Source of the DNA: CAZUHB01 sp964620445
GTDB taxonomy: Bacteria > Planctomycetota > B15-G4 > CAYZWU01
Reading direction: 5' to 3'
NCBI GenBank assembly: GCA_964620445.1
Contig: CAZUHB010000007.1
Span: 77,453-141,452 of the forward strand
DNA: 64,000 nucleotides
Shown here: piece by piece, positions 16,733 to 24,410 of the stretch
Layout: each line of letters begins with the position of its first letter
Numbering within the stretch: the first letter of the stretch is position 1
Notes under the pieces: generated by a model
Seen by the model: only the letters and a program-made list of their open reading frames with translations
Told to the model about the DNA's origin: nothing
The model's database searches: none
Position numbers and translations under genes: made by a program

Positions 16733-18430
16733 ATGAAAGTCCTCCTCATCAACCCGCCGGTGCGGGATTTTTACGACACGCCAAAGCGGCGGCTGCCGCT
16801 CGGTCTCGCCTACCTGGCCGGGGCGCTCAGGGAGCGGCGGCACGAGGTGCGCCTCATCGACGCCCGTCTCTCCGGGGCGCAGAAGCTCTGTACGCCTCCC
16901 GCACCGATCGCCGAAAAGGAGCTCGACTCTTATGCGCTCGACATCTCGCCCTTCGGGCTCTTCGGCCGGTGGCGCCATTTCGGTCTCGGTTTTTCCGAAA
17001 TCGAGGCGCTCGTGCGCGACGCGGCACCGGACATCGTCGGCATATCGTCCCTCTTCTCGCCCTACGCGATGGAGGCGGACGATACCGCCGCGGCAGTGAA
17101 ACGCGCGAGCCCCGGTGCGCGGGTCGTGATGGGCGGAGGCCATCCGTCGGCATTTCCCGCGCAGGTCCTGAACCAGCCCGCCGTCGACTACGCCATCGTG
17201 GGCGAAGGGGAGCGGACCTTCGCCGATTTCGTGGACGCTCTCGCGAGCCGGAATGCCATCGACGACCTTCCGGGGGTGGCCTTCAAGAAAGACGACGCCT
17301 TTCGGATGAACCCTCCCCTCTTCGCGAAGAAGATCGACGATTTCGCTCTTCCCGCGCGAGACCTCTTCCCAGGGGGGCTTCGCGGAACGGAAGGCAGGAA
17401 CTCCACGCAGATCGTCTCCTCACGCGGCTGTCCCAAGAAATGCACATTTTGTTCGGCCCACCTCACGGCGGGCCGGATCTTTCGGCCGCGCGATCCGAAT
17501 CTGGTCGTCGAGGAGATGAAGCTCTGCTCGAGCCGCTACGAGATCACTCATTTCGATTTCGAGGACGACAATCTGACACTCGACCGGAGCCGGGCGCTCG
17601 CCCTCTGCCGGGCGATCACGAAGACTTTCGGACCGCGCACACTCACCCTCGACGCATTCAACGGTTTCGCGACGGGCGGTCTCGACGAGGAGATGCTCGA
17701 GGCGCTCCACCAGGCCGGCTTCGACACTCTCCATCTCGCGCCGCTCTCGAACGCCGCCGGCTCGATCGCGGCCATGAACCGCGAGAGCGGGATCGAGGAG
17801 TTCGAGCGCGTCTCGCACCTGGCGGCACAGACCGGGCTGGCGATCACCGCCTATGTCATGGTCGGGTTTCCGGGGCAGACCGTTCGCGAAATCATGACCA
17901 CTCTCGGCAGCCTCCTCTCCGAACCTGTCCGTGTCACACCGTCGGTCTTCTATCCCGCGGCTGGATCTGCCGTTCAAAGAGAGCTCATGCCTCACCTCGA
18001 CCGAGCCGGCTCCGCCGAGTGGGCCCTCACACGGTCATCCTGCTTTCCCGCCGTTCCCGGAGGTCTGTCGCGCCCCATGTTGCGCACACTCTACTGGATG
18101 ACGCGGCTCGGCTCGTTCGGAGCGGAACTGGCCCGCCGCAAGGGGCGGGGAGAAATCGAACGGCTCTGCGCAAAAACGGCAGCCTTCAGGGCATCGGGCG
18201 CGCCCCACCCGCCGCTCCAGCCGTGGGCCGTCAAGAGCGCCGCGCGCCTCGATCGGACCGCGCGCGGCCTGGAAGCGCTCGGCGCCTACCTGCGCACGGC
18301 GATTCCCCACGGGATCCGTCTCGTGCAGCGGGGCAAGGGAGGACGGTCCTGGAAGTACAGCGTCTATCCCCTGCCCGGGTTGATCGAGGACAGAGCATTC
18401 TACCGTCGCTGGGGAGTGCCCGGTTCGTAG
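16733..18430 (+). CDS. Radical SAM protein with N-terminal B12-binding-like domain
   Basis: This 565-residue protein opens with a Rossmann-like cobalamin-binding fold (KVLLINPPVRDF, VGISSLFSPYAME, GARVVMGGGHPSAFP, DYAIVGEGERTF). A radical SAM TIM-barrel domain follows, with the 4Fe-4S motif C233-x3-C237-x2-C240 (RGCPKKCTFCSAH) and later VMVGFPGQT. The lower-axial DxHxxG motif of base-off cobalamin binding is not seen where expected (LIDARLSGAQ), so cobalamin binding is uncertain. The C-terminal 170 residues are basic and helical. GAGGGA directly precedes the ATG. It is not EpmB, which lacks a B12 domain. Substrate unknown; it belongs to the large family of cobalamin-dependent methylases and related enzymes. 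Confidence 0.88.
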   Translation: MKVLLINPPVRDFYDTPKRRLPLGLAYLAGALRERRHEVRLIDARLSGAQKLCTPPAPIAEKELDSYALDISPFGLFGRWRHFGLGFSEIEALVRDAAPDIVGISSLFSPYAMEADDTAAAVKRASPGARVVMGGGHPSAFPAQVLNQPAVDYAIVGEGERTFADFVDALASRNAIDDLPGVAFKKDDAFRMNPPLFAKKIDDFALPARDLFPGGLRGTEGRNSTQIVSSRGCPKKCTFCSAHLTAGRIFRPRDPNLVVEEMKLCSSRYEITHFDFEDDNLTLDRSRALALCRAITKTFGPRTLTLDAFNGFATGGLDEEMLEALHQAGFDTLHLAPLSNAAGSIAAMNRESGIEEFERVSHLAAQTGLAITAYVMVGFPGQTVREIMTTLGSLLSEPVRVTPSVFYPAAGSAVQRELMPHLDRAGSAEWALTRSSCFPAVPGGLSRPMLRTLYWMTRLGSFGAELARRKGRGEIERLCAKTAAFRASGAPHPPLQPWAVKSAARLDRTARGLEALGAYLRTAIPHGIRLVQRGKGGRSWKYSVYPLPGLIEDRAFYRRWGVPGS

Positions 18431-18479
18431 AGACGTCTCGCGAGGAACCGCGGCGCCGGGGAGAGTCCCTCTTAACCGT

Positions 18480-19772
18480 CTACGGGTAGATCTTGTAGAG
18501 CATCCGCGGGAAGGGGATGCACTCGCGCACATGGTGGGTGCCGCAGATCCAGGCGACGGTCCGCTCGAGGCCGAGGCCGAAGCCGCCGTGAGGCACCGAA
18601 CCGAAGCGTCTCAGGTCGAGGTACCATCTGAAGGACTCCTCGGGAAGCTCGTGCGCTTCGATCTGTTTCTTCAGGTAGTCGAGGTCGGAGCTCCTCTGTC
18701 CGCCGCCGATGATCTCGCCGTACCCCTCGGGTGCGAGCATGTCCACGCCGAGCGCCAGCTTGTCGTCCTCAGGATCGCGCTTCATGTAAAAAGCCTTGAT
18801 CGCCGCCGGAAAACGGTGAACGAGGAGGGGTTTCTCGAAATCCTCGCCGAGGGCGGTCTCCTCGGGGGCGCCGAAATCTTCGCCCCATTCGACCGAGTGC
18901 CCCTTCTGCTTGAGGCGTTCCACGGCATCGGTGTAGGAGAGGCGCGGAAAGGGAGGCGTCACCTTTTCGAGAAGGGCTCGGTCCCGCTCGAGTACGTCGA
19001 GTTCGCGGCCGCGGTCGCGAAGCACCTGCTCCACGATGTAGCCCACGAACTGCTCGGCCAGTTCCATGACGCCCTCGAACTCGAGGTAGGCCACCTCCGG
19101 CTCGACCATCCAGAATTCCGTGAGATGACGGCGCGTCTTCGATTTCTCAGCGCGAAAGGTGGGGCCGAAACAGTAGATCTTGCCGAACGCCATCGCCGCG
19201 GCCTCGCCGTAGAGCTGCCCCGACTGTGTGAGGTAGGCGTCCTCGCCGAAATAGTCGACGTTGAAAAGCGTTGTCGTCCCCTCGCACGCCGCCGGCGTGA
19301 AGATGGGCGTATCCATGCACACATAGCCCCGGTCGTCGAAGAAATCGCGGATCGCCTTGATCACTCGCGCCCGGATGCGGAGGACGGCGTGCTGCTTGGC
19401 CGAGCGGAGCCAAAGGTGACGGTTCTCCATGAGAAAGGCGGTGGAGTGCTCCTTGGGTGTGATCGGATAGGGCTCGGCCATCTCGATGATTTCGATCCCG
19501 CTCACCCCGATCTCGACTCCGCCCGCGGCGCGCTTGTCTTCCTTGACCTCGCCTGTCACGACGATCGAAGACTCCTGCGGCAGGGTGTCGCACTCCTTGA
19601 AGAGCTCCCCGTCGAAATCCCCCTTGAACATCACGGCCTGCACGATGCCCGTGCCGTCCCTCACCTGGAGAAAGTGGAGCTTGCCCGACGACCTCTTGTT
19701 GTAGAGCCAACCCTTGATCGTGACGGTTTCGCCTACATGGTCGAGTAGATTTTCAATGTAGACATGGTCCAT
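18480..19772 (-). CDS. asnS: Asparaginyl-tRNA synthetase
   Basis: AsnRS charges tRNA-Asn with asparagine. The start at 19772 has GGAGGA eight bases upstream and gives 430 residues, right for the compact form. It has an N-terminal OB-fold (TVTIKGWLYNKRSSGKLHFL) and a class II core: motif 1 region VMDTPIFTPAACEG-type, LTQSGQLYGEA, motif 2 FGPTFRAEKSKTRRHLTEF, WMVEPEVAY, and motif 3 GFGLGLERTVAWICG. The RHLTEFWMVEPE signature separates AsnRS from AspRS. Its presence beside a complete gatCAB implies that Asn-tRNA need not be made by amidation. It converges on the radical SAM gene. Confidence 0.95.
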   Translation of the reverse strand: MDHVYIENLLDHVGETVTIKGWLYNKRSSGKLHFLQVRDGTGIVQAVMFKGDFDGELFKECDTLPQESSIVVTGEVKEDKRAAGGVEIGVSGIEIIEMAEPYPITPKEHSTAFLMENRHLWLRSAKQHAVLRIRARVIKAIRDFFDDRGYVCMDTPIFTPAACEGTTTLFNVDYFGEDAYLTQSGQLYGEAAAMAFGKIYCFGPTFRAEKSKTRRHLTEFWMVEPEVAYLEFEGVMELAEQFVGYIVEQVLRDRGRELDVLERDRALLEKVTPPFPRLSYTDAVERLKQKGHSVEWGEDFGAPEETALGEDFEKPLLVHRFPAAIKAFYMKRDPEDDKLALGVDMLAPEGYGEIIGGGQRSSDLDYLKKQIEAHELPEESFRWYLDLRRFGSVPHGGFGLGLERTVAWICGTHHVRECIPFPRMLYKIYP

Positions 19773-19829
19773 CCTGGAAATCCTCCTTCGGAAGGTGAGC
19801 GAGTGCGGCACGCGGAACGAGAGGTTTCA

Positions 19830-20429
19830 TCAAGGAAAGGCCTCGTAAATCGGCATGAGGTGCTCGGCCGTGACCTGACCGTCCTCGATATCGACGTAGC
19901 CCTTGAACGGTACGGTGCCCTTCAGAACCTCCACCGTGATTCTGTGAGTCCCGGTCTCCTTCCCGTTCGTTTCGTCGACGATCGTCACGGTCTGATAGCC
20001 GCTTCCGGCGAGGTGGTCTTCGATCCTCTCCCGGAGACCCACGACGCGGCCCCTTTCGCCCCGACTCGAGAAGGTTTCGATGACCGCCAGGAAGCGGTCC
20101 TCCACCGTGGCGAGCCGATTCTCGATGTTGGCGCTCAGCTGGCAGAGCTCCTCGAGCCGCGCCTCGACACCCTGGAGATCGATCTCCACGTGGGGCTGCG
20201 GCGGCAGGGGAGGTTCGTCGCTGACGGACGCCTCGATCCTGTCGCTGATCGTCTCGACCGCGCCAAGGAGATCCTTGTTCTCCAGCGAGGTGTTCAACGC
20301 GTTCTCGAGCCTCTTGAAGTGGCCCCTCTGGAGAAGGACGAAGATCGCGAGGGCGATGAGGAAAATGGCAACCACAAAATAATCGGTGATCAGCGCGGCA
20401 GTGAAAACTGCCAGGAAGGTGGCGGCCAT
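19830..20429 (-). CDS. Membrane-anchored protein with coiled coil, function unknown
   Basis: The 199-residue protein has one strong N-terminal membrane segment (about residues 12-32, VVAIFLIALAIFVLL), then a heptad-like helical region at about 35-120 (ENALNTSLENKDLLGAVETI, LSANIENRLATVEDRFL) and a C-terminal alpha/beta part (YQTVTIVDETNG, HRITVEVLKGTVPFKGYVD, ending MPIYEAFP). GGAGA lies seven bases upstream of the ATG. I do not recognise the family. It follows no operon partner closely: asnS starts 57 bases downstream on the same strand, so co-transcription with asnS is possible. Confidence 0.75.
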   Translation of the reverse strand: MAATFLAVFTAALITDYFVVAIFLIALAIFVLLQRGHFKRLENALNTSLENKDLLGAVETISDRIEASVSDEPPLPPQPHVEIDLQGVEARLEELCQLSANIENRLATVEDRFLAVIETFSSRGERGRVVGLRERIEDHLAGSGYQTVTIVDETNGKETGTHRITVEVLKGTVPFKGYVDIEDGQVTAEHLMPIYEAFP

Positions 20430-20659
20430 CGATCTGTCTCCACGAGAAAAACAGGAGAATCGGTCCCAACCTGGCCGGCGTCTTTCTTTGCGCCGGACAG
20501 CGACGGACGCCCATTATTGAAGCCTTCCGAATCAAATCAAGCAAAAAGGGTTCGATCGATCCTCTCATTTTGACGTTTAAATTCCTGCACCACTCTTTTC
20601 TAATGAAAAACGAAAAGACCATCCGCTTCCAAGGCACGAGCAGGTCATAGAGAGCGACG

Positions 20660-22753
20660 ATGAAAAAATTCAAATACGGTACCCTGCTTCTATTCGTCGT
20701 ATCTCTTTTCTTTCTGCCCGAACCGGACGAGGATTATCTCTTCCTTCAGAGCGTCAACAGCATGACGCGCGACTGGTTCGACCGCGTCGAATCGGAACGG
20801 GGCCCGGTCGAAACGGTCTGGCTCACCCACCTCGAGGCGGAGGGGACGAGCGCCGGTCTTTCGCTCGACTCGGTGGAGCGGGAGATCCGCCAGGCGCTCC
20901 TCATCAAGGCCCTGACCGACAACAGGACGATCACCTTCGTCGAGAGGAGCGGCCAGGCGTGGTCTCTCGACAAGAGACAGATCATTCCGCTCGAGAACGC
21001 TCCGTCCCGCGATCCGCGCACGATCCGCTTCGGCTGCCGGGCCGCGCAGAAAGACGGAAGCGGATCGTTGAAGTGCGCCCTCTCGGACGGCACGGAGCCG
21101 ATCGAGCTCAAAGCCCGCTTTTTCCACTGGACGTCGATCTTGCCCCCCTTCGTGGCGATCCTGCTCGCGCTCCTCTTTCAGAAAACGATCGTGGCGCTCT
21201 TCTGCGGCGTCTGGCTGGGCGCCACCCTCCTGTCCGGATTGAATCCCCTGACGGGCCTCTGGCTCTTCGTCCACCACTATTTCTACGAGAACGCTCTTCT
21301 CGATCAGTTCCGCCTTGAGATCATCGGATTCGTCATCTTTCTCTGCGCCATGGTGGGCGTTCTCAGCCGGGGCGGCGGCATACGCGGGTTCGTCAACCTC
21401 CTCGTGCGCATCGCGAGATCGGTCCGGTCGACGCAGGTCGCCACCTATCTCATGGGGCTCGCCATCTTCTTCGACGATTACTCGAACTGCATCCTCGTGG
21501 GTTCGGTGATGCGCCCCCTCTCCGACAAGATGCGCATCTCGCGCGAGAAGCTCGCCTACATCGTCGACTCCACGGCGGCGCCGATCGCCGGACTCGCCAT
21601 GCTGTCCACATGGATCGCCTACGAGGTCTCCACCTTCTCGGCCCAGCTTCCCGAAGCGGGCATCAGCGAGAGCGGGTACGAGATCTTCATCATGACGATC
21701 CCCTTCAGGTTCTACTGCATCTTCACCCTCCTCTTCGTTCTCATGGTAATTCTCACGATGCGCGATTTCGGGCCGATGCTGCGCGCCGAACGCCGCGCGC
21801 GCTCCACGGGCGAGGTCGTCCGCCCGGGGAGCCGCCCCATGGTCTCCTCGGCCATGACGCGGATCGAGGCGAAAGCCGGCGTGCCCGAGCGATGGTACAA
21901 CGCGGTGCTTCCCATCGCCTGCGTGCTCATCGTCACCATGGAGGAATACTGGCGCATCGGCGGCGGGTGGAGCCGCCCCCTGATCGACATCGTCTCCCTC
22001 GACGCGCTGCGCTCGGTGCTCGGAACGGCGTCCGAGGTGAGCGCGGCGCGGCCCATATTCTTCGGCGCGGCGGCCGGATTCGTTCTCGCCGTTCTGCTGC
22101 TCATCGCGCAGCGGATCCTTCCGCTGCTCGAGTGCCTCAAGGCCGCGGCATCGAGCACGCGGGCCCTCTTCTTCGCCGTGGTCATCCTCTTTCTGGCCTG
22201 GTGCATCGGCGGGGTGTGCGCCGATATCGGGACGGCCCATTATCTGATCGCCCTTTTCAAGGGGGTCATTCCGCCGCTCCTCTTTCCGCTCGTACTCTTC
22301 CTGACGGCGTCCCTCGTCTCCTTCGCCACCGGTTCGTCGTGGTCGACGATGGCGATCCTCTTGCCCAACACGGTGCTCTTCGCCGTCAAGATGGCCGAGC
22401 TGAGCGATCTCGACACTCTCTCCATGCTGGTGATCTCGATCGGCGCGGTCCTCGAGGGCTCGATCTTCGGCGATCACTGTTCGCCGATCTCGGACACGAC
22501 GATCCTCTCCTCTGTCAGCGCGGCGTCGGACCATGTCGACCATGTCAAAACCCAGATCCCCTACGCCCTCAGCACCATGTTCGCCGCCACCCTCATCGGC
22601 TACCTCCCCGCGGCGGCCGGTGTCCCCCCTCTGCTCAGCATCGGCACCGGCATCGCCGTCCTCCTGGCCGGCCTCCTGATTTTCGGCCGCCGGGCGGCCA
22701 TTGCCGATCCCGCTCCGGCCGAGACGGTTGAAAGGGACCGGCAAATCAGGTAA
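20660..22753 (+). CDS. NhaC-family Na+/H+ antiporter with an extra N-terminal extracytoplasmic domain
   Basis: This 697-residue ion transporter has an NhaC (PF03553-like) core from about residue 155 to the end, with 11-12 membrane helices and family signatures such as IFFDDYSNCILVGSVMRPL, STAAPIAGLAMLSTW, ATGSSWSTMAILLP and GAVLEGSIFGDHCSPISDTT. The N-terminus is unusual: a signal-anchor-like helix (residues 6-20) is followed by about 130 soluble residues with alternating strands and helices before the first core helix. NhaC proteins are usually about 460-500 residues, so this is an N-terminal addition. Na+/H+ exchange is known for the family; a related amino-acid/H+ exchanger is possible. 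Confidence 0.87.
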   Translation: MKKFKYGTLLLFVVSLFFLPEPDEDYLFLQSVNSMTRDWFDRVESERGPVETVWLTHLEAEGTSAGLSLDSVEREIRQALLIKALTDNRTITFVERSGQAWSLDKRQIIPLENAPSRDPRTIRFGCRAAQKDGSGSLKCALSDGTEPIELKARFFHWTSILPPFVAILLALLFQKTIVALFCGVWLGATLLSGLNPLTGLWLFVHHYFYENALLDQFRLEIIGFVIFLCAMVGVLSRGGGIRGFVNLLVRIARSVRSTQVATYLMGLAIFFDDYSNCILVGSVMRPLSDKMRISREKLAYIVDSTAAPIAGLAMLSTWIAYEVSTFSAQLPEAGISESGYEIFIMTIPFRFYCIFTLLFVLMVILTMRDFGPMLRAERRARSTGEVVRPGSRPMVSSAMTRIEAKAGVPERWYNAVLPIACVLIVTMEEYWRIGGGWSRPLIDIVSLDALRSVLGTASEVSAARPIFFGAAAGFVLAVLLLIAQRILPLLECLKAAASSTRALFFAVVILFLAWCIGGVCADIGTAHYLIALFKGVIPPLLFPLVLFLTASLVSFATGSSWSTMAILLPNTVLFAVKMAELSDLDTLSMLVISIGAVLEGSIFGDHCSPISDTTILSSVSAASDHVDHVKTQIPYALSTMFAATLIGYLPAAAGVPPLLSIGTGIAVLLAGLLIFGRRAAIADPAPAETVERDRQIR

Positions 22754-22799
22754 AGAAGAATGCTCGCTCGTGAAAAAATCGATTTCTTAGGAGAAGACA

Positions 22800-23489
22800 A
22801 TGTCCACCAATACACCTCTTTCCGTGCTCCTCGGCCTGCTCGTTTGCTTGATTCTGGTTGTCGCGCCGGCTTGTTCCGAGTGTGACAAGGCGACCGGGGA
22901 AGAGAGCGCTCCAGCCGTCGAGACACCGCCGGTGGAGGCCAAGCCGACCTCTTTCGATCTCGAAAATCTTCCCGACTCACCGAAGGTGGTCATGAAGACG
23001 ACCGAGGGTGATATCACGCTGGAGCTCGACAACCTGAAGGCGCCGATCACGACGAAAAACTTCCTCCAGTATGTCCAGGACGGCCATTACAACGGCACGA
23101 TCTTCCATCGCGTCATGCCCGGCTTCATGATCCAGGGAGGCGGATACACCAAGGCGCTTTACGAGAACGCGCGGACGCAGGCGAAAACAACGCGCGATCC
23201 GATCAAGAACGAGGCGAGCAACGGTCTCAGCAACGCGAGGGGCACCATCGCGATGGCGCGCCGCGGCGACCCCCACAGCGCCACGACCCAGTTCTTCATC
23301 AATGTCGTGGACAACGGCAAGCTCGACTACAACTCGCGCAGCGCGGGTTACACCGTGTTCGGCAAGGTGGTCGCCGGAATGGAAGCGGTGGAAGCGATCA
23401 GGAACGCGCCGACCAAGGCCTGGGGCAGCCACGCGAACATGCCGGAAAAACTGGTCGAGATCATCTCCGTCGAACCGCTCATCGACTGA
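22800..23489 (+). CDS. Secreted cyclophilin-type peptidyl-prolyl isomerase
   Basis: This 229-residue exported PPIase has a signal peptide with core VLLGLLVCLILVVAP, followed by AC-SE, so it may be a lipoprotein although APAC is a poor lipobox. After a 40-residue acidic linker comes a complete cyclophilin domain: VVMKTTEGDITLELD, GTIFHRVMPGFMIQGGG (catalytic Arg), MARRGDPHSATTQFFINV and YTVFGKVVAGMEAV. It probably folds proteins in the periplasm. AGGAG precedes the ATG. It lies 46 bases after the antiporter gene on the same strand, so co-transcription is possible but not informative. Confidence 0.93.
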   Translation: MSTNTPLSVLLGLLVCLILVVAPACSECDKATGEESAPAVETPPVEAKPTSFDLENLPDSPKVVMKTTEGDITLELDNLKAPITTKNFLQYVQDGHYNGTIFHRVMPGFMIQGGGYTKALYENARTQAKTTRDPIKNEASNGLSNARGTIAMARRGDPHSATTQFFINVVDNGKLDYNSRSAGYTVFGKVVAGMEAVEAIRNAPTKAWGSHANMPEKLVEIISVEPLID

Positions 23490-23510
23490 CAAGGGCGCGC
23501 TGCCGGTGGG

Positions 23511-24170
23511 CTACTCGCTCGCATAGCGGTTGTAGACGTCGAGCAGGCCCTCCTTCTTTTTCTTGAACGCCATCTTGCACAGGGGGCACCGTCCATCCTC
23601 GCCCGCGCCCGGATACCCGAGCAGGGCCGCCTCCCGTTCGAAGGCTCGATCGAGATAGCGCACGACCATCTGGTCGTCGAAAAAGTCGGGATAGCAATAG
23701 AGCAGTCCGAGGCCGATGTTGGCGTCGACCACGTGTTCGCCCAGGTTGGCCGAATCGGAAAAGAACCGGAACGCCCTCTGCCAGTCTTCGCCGATCCTCG
23801 TCTCGTGGTAGAGGGAGATCAGAGCGTGGCCGGCATGATAGGAGAGCTCGGGAAGAAGGTCGAGGTCCTCGAGATCATTGAGCGCATCAGTGAAAATCTC
23901 CGTCGCGTCGCGGTACTTCTTTTTTTCGTGATGGCCCCGTCCGAGCAGAATCCGCGCATCGAGATCGGCCGGCTCGATGTCGCGGGCGGTCAGCGCAAGG
24001 CGTATCGCCTCGTCGGGATCGCTCTCGAGAACCATGAAACCCTGTTTGATGAGCTCGTCCACCTCGGCGGCCTTGGCCTGTTCCTCGGCGATATAGGCAA
24101 AAACGAAAACAGCCGCCACCGACAGGACGATGATCACGGCGCCAAGGATTGCTATGTTCCGGACCCGCAT
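23511..24170 (-). CDS. Membrane-anchored TPR-like protein with a C-terminal CxxC
   Basis: The 219-residue protein has one N-terminal membrane helix (about 6-27, IAILGAVIIVLSVAAVFVFAY). TPR-like helical pairs follow (DPDEAIRLALTARDIEPADLDARILLG, KKYRDATEIFTDAL, YHAGHALISLYHET), and a short tail carries CPLCKMAFKKKK, a possible zinc knuckle or redox pair. A G-rich run (GGGGGG) is upstream of the ATG. It faces the zinc-ribbon/TPR/retropepsin gene at 24411 across a 240-base gap. Probably a scaffold protein; no enzyme motif is visible. Confidence 0.75.
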   Translation of the reverse strand: MRVRNIAILGAVIIVLSVAAVFVFAYIAEEQAKAAEVDELIKQGFMVLESDPDEAIRLALTARDIEPADLDARILLGRGHHEKKKYRDATEIFTDALNDLEDLDLLPELSYHAGHALISLYHETRIGEDWQRAFRFFSDSANLGEHVVDANIGLGLLYCYPDFFDDQMVVRYLDRAFEREAALLGYPGAGEDGRCPLCKMAFKKKKEGLLDVYNRYASE

Positions 24171-24260
24171 GGCCCCCCCATGACTTTTTTTCTACGTCTC
24201 GATCGAACAGCCACTGACCGTACTGCAATGGATTGCCACAGTCTATCGTTGTCCCGGCGC

Positions 24261-24300
24261 TTTTTTGACAGGTTTTTTCCGGCCGGGCCCGTCAAAAAAA
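24261..24300. repeat. Inverted repeat in the 24171-24410 divergent region
   Basis: TTTTTTGAC (24261-24269) and GTCAAAAAA (24291-24299) are perfect inverted arms around a GC-rich centre (CCGGCCGGGCCC). The T-run after the stem on either strand makes it look like a bidirectional terminator, but it lies between divergent genes where none is needed; it might be a regulatory dyad. Confidence 0.45.
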
Positions 24301-24410
24301 TCCCGGAAAAAGAGAACTCGCTCGTTTATGATCCCTGAATCGTCCGGGCGGTGCGCACGGGCCACACAGACAGCCGGTTGACTTTCGAAGAAAATCTCGG
24401 AGAAAAGCGG

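Noticed and set aside
20690..22744. A 684-codon minus-strand frame
   Set aside because: It is antisense to the NhaC antiporter and is dominated by Arg, Glu, Asp and Gly; it has no family features.
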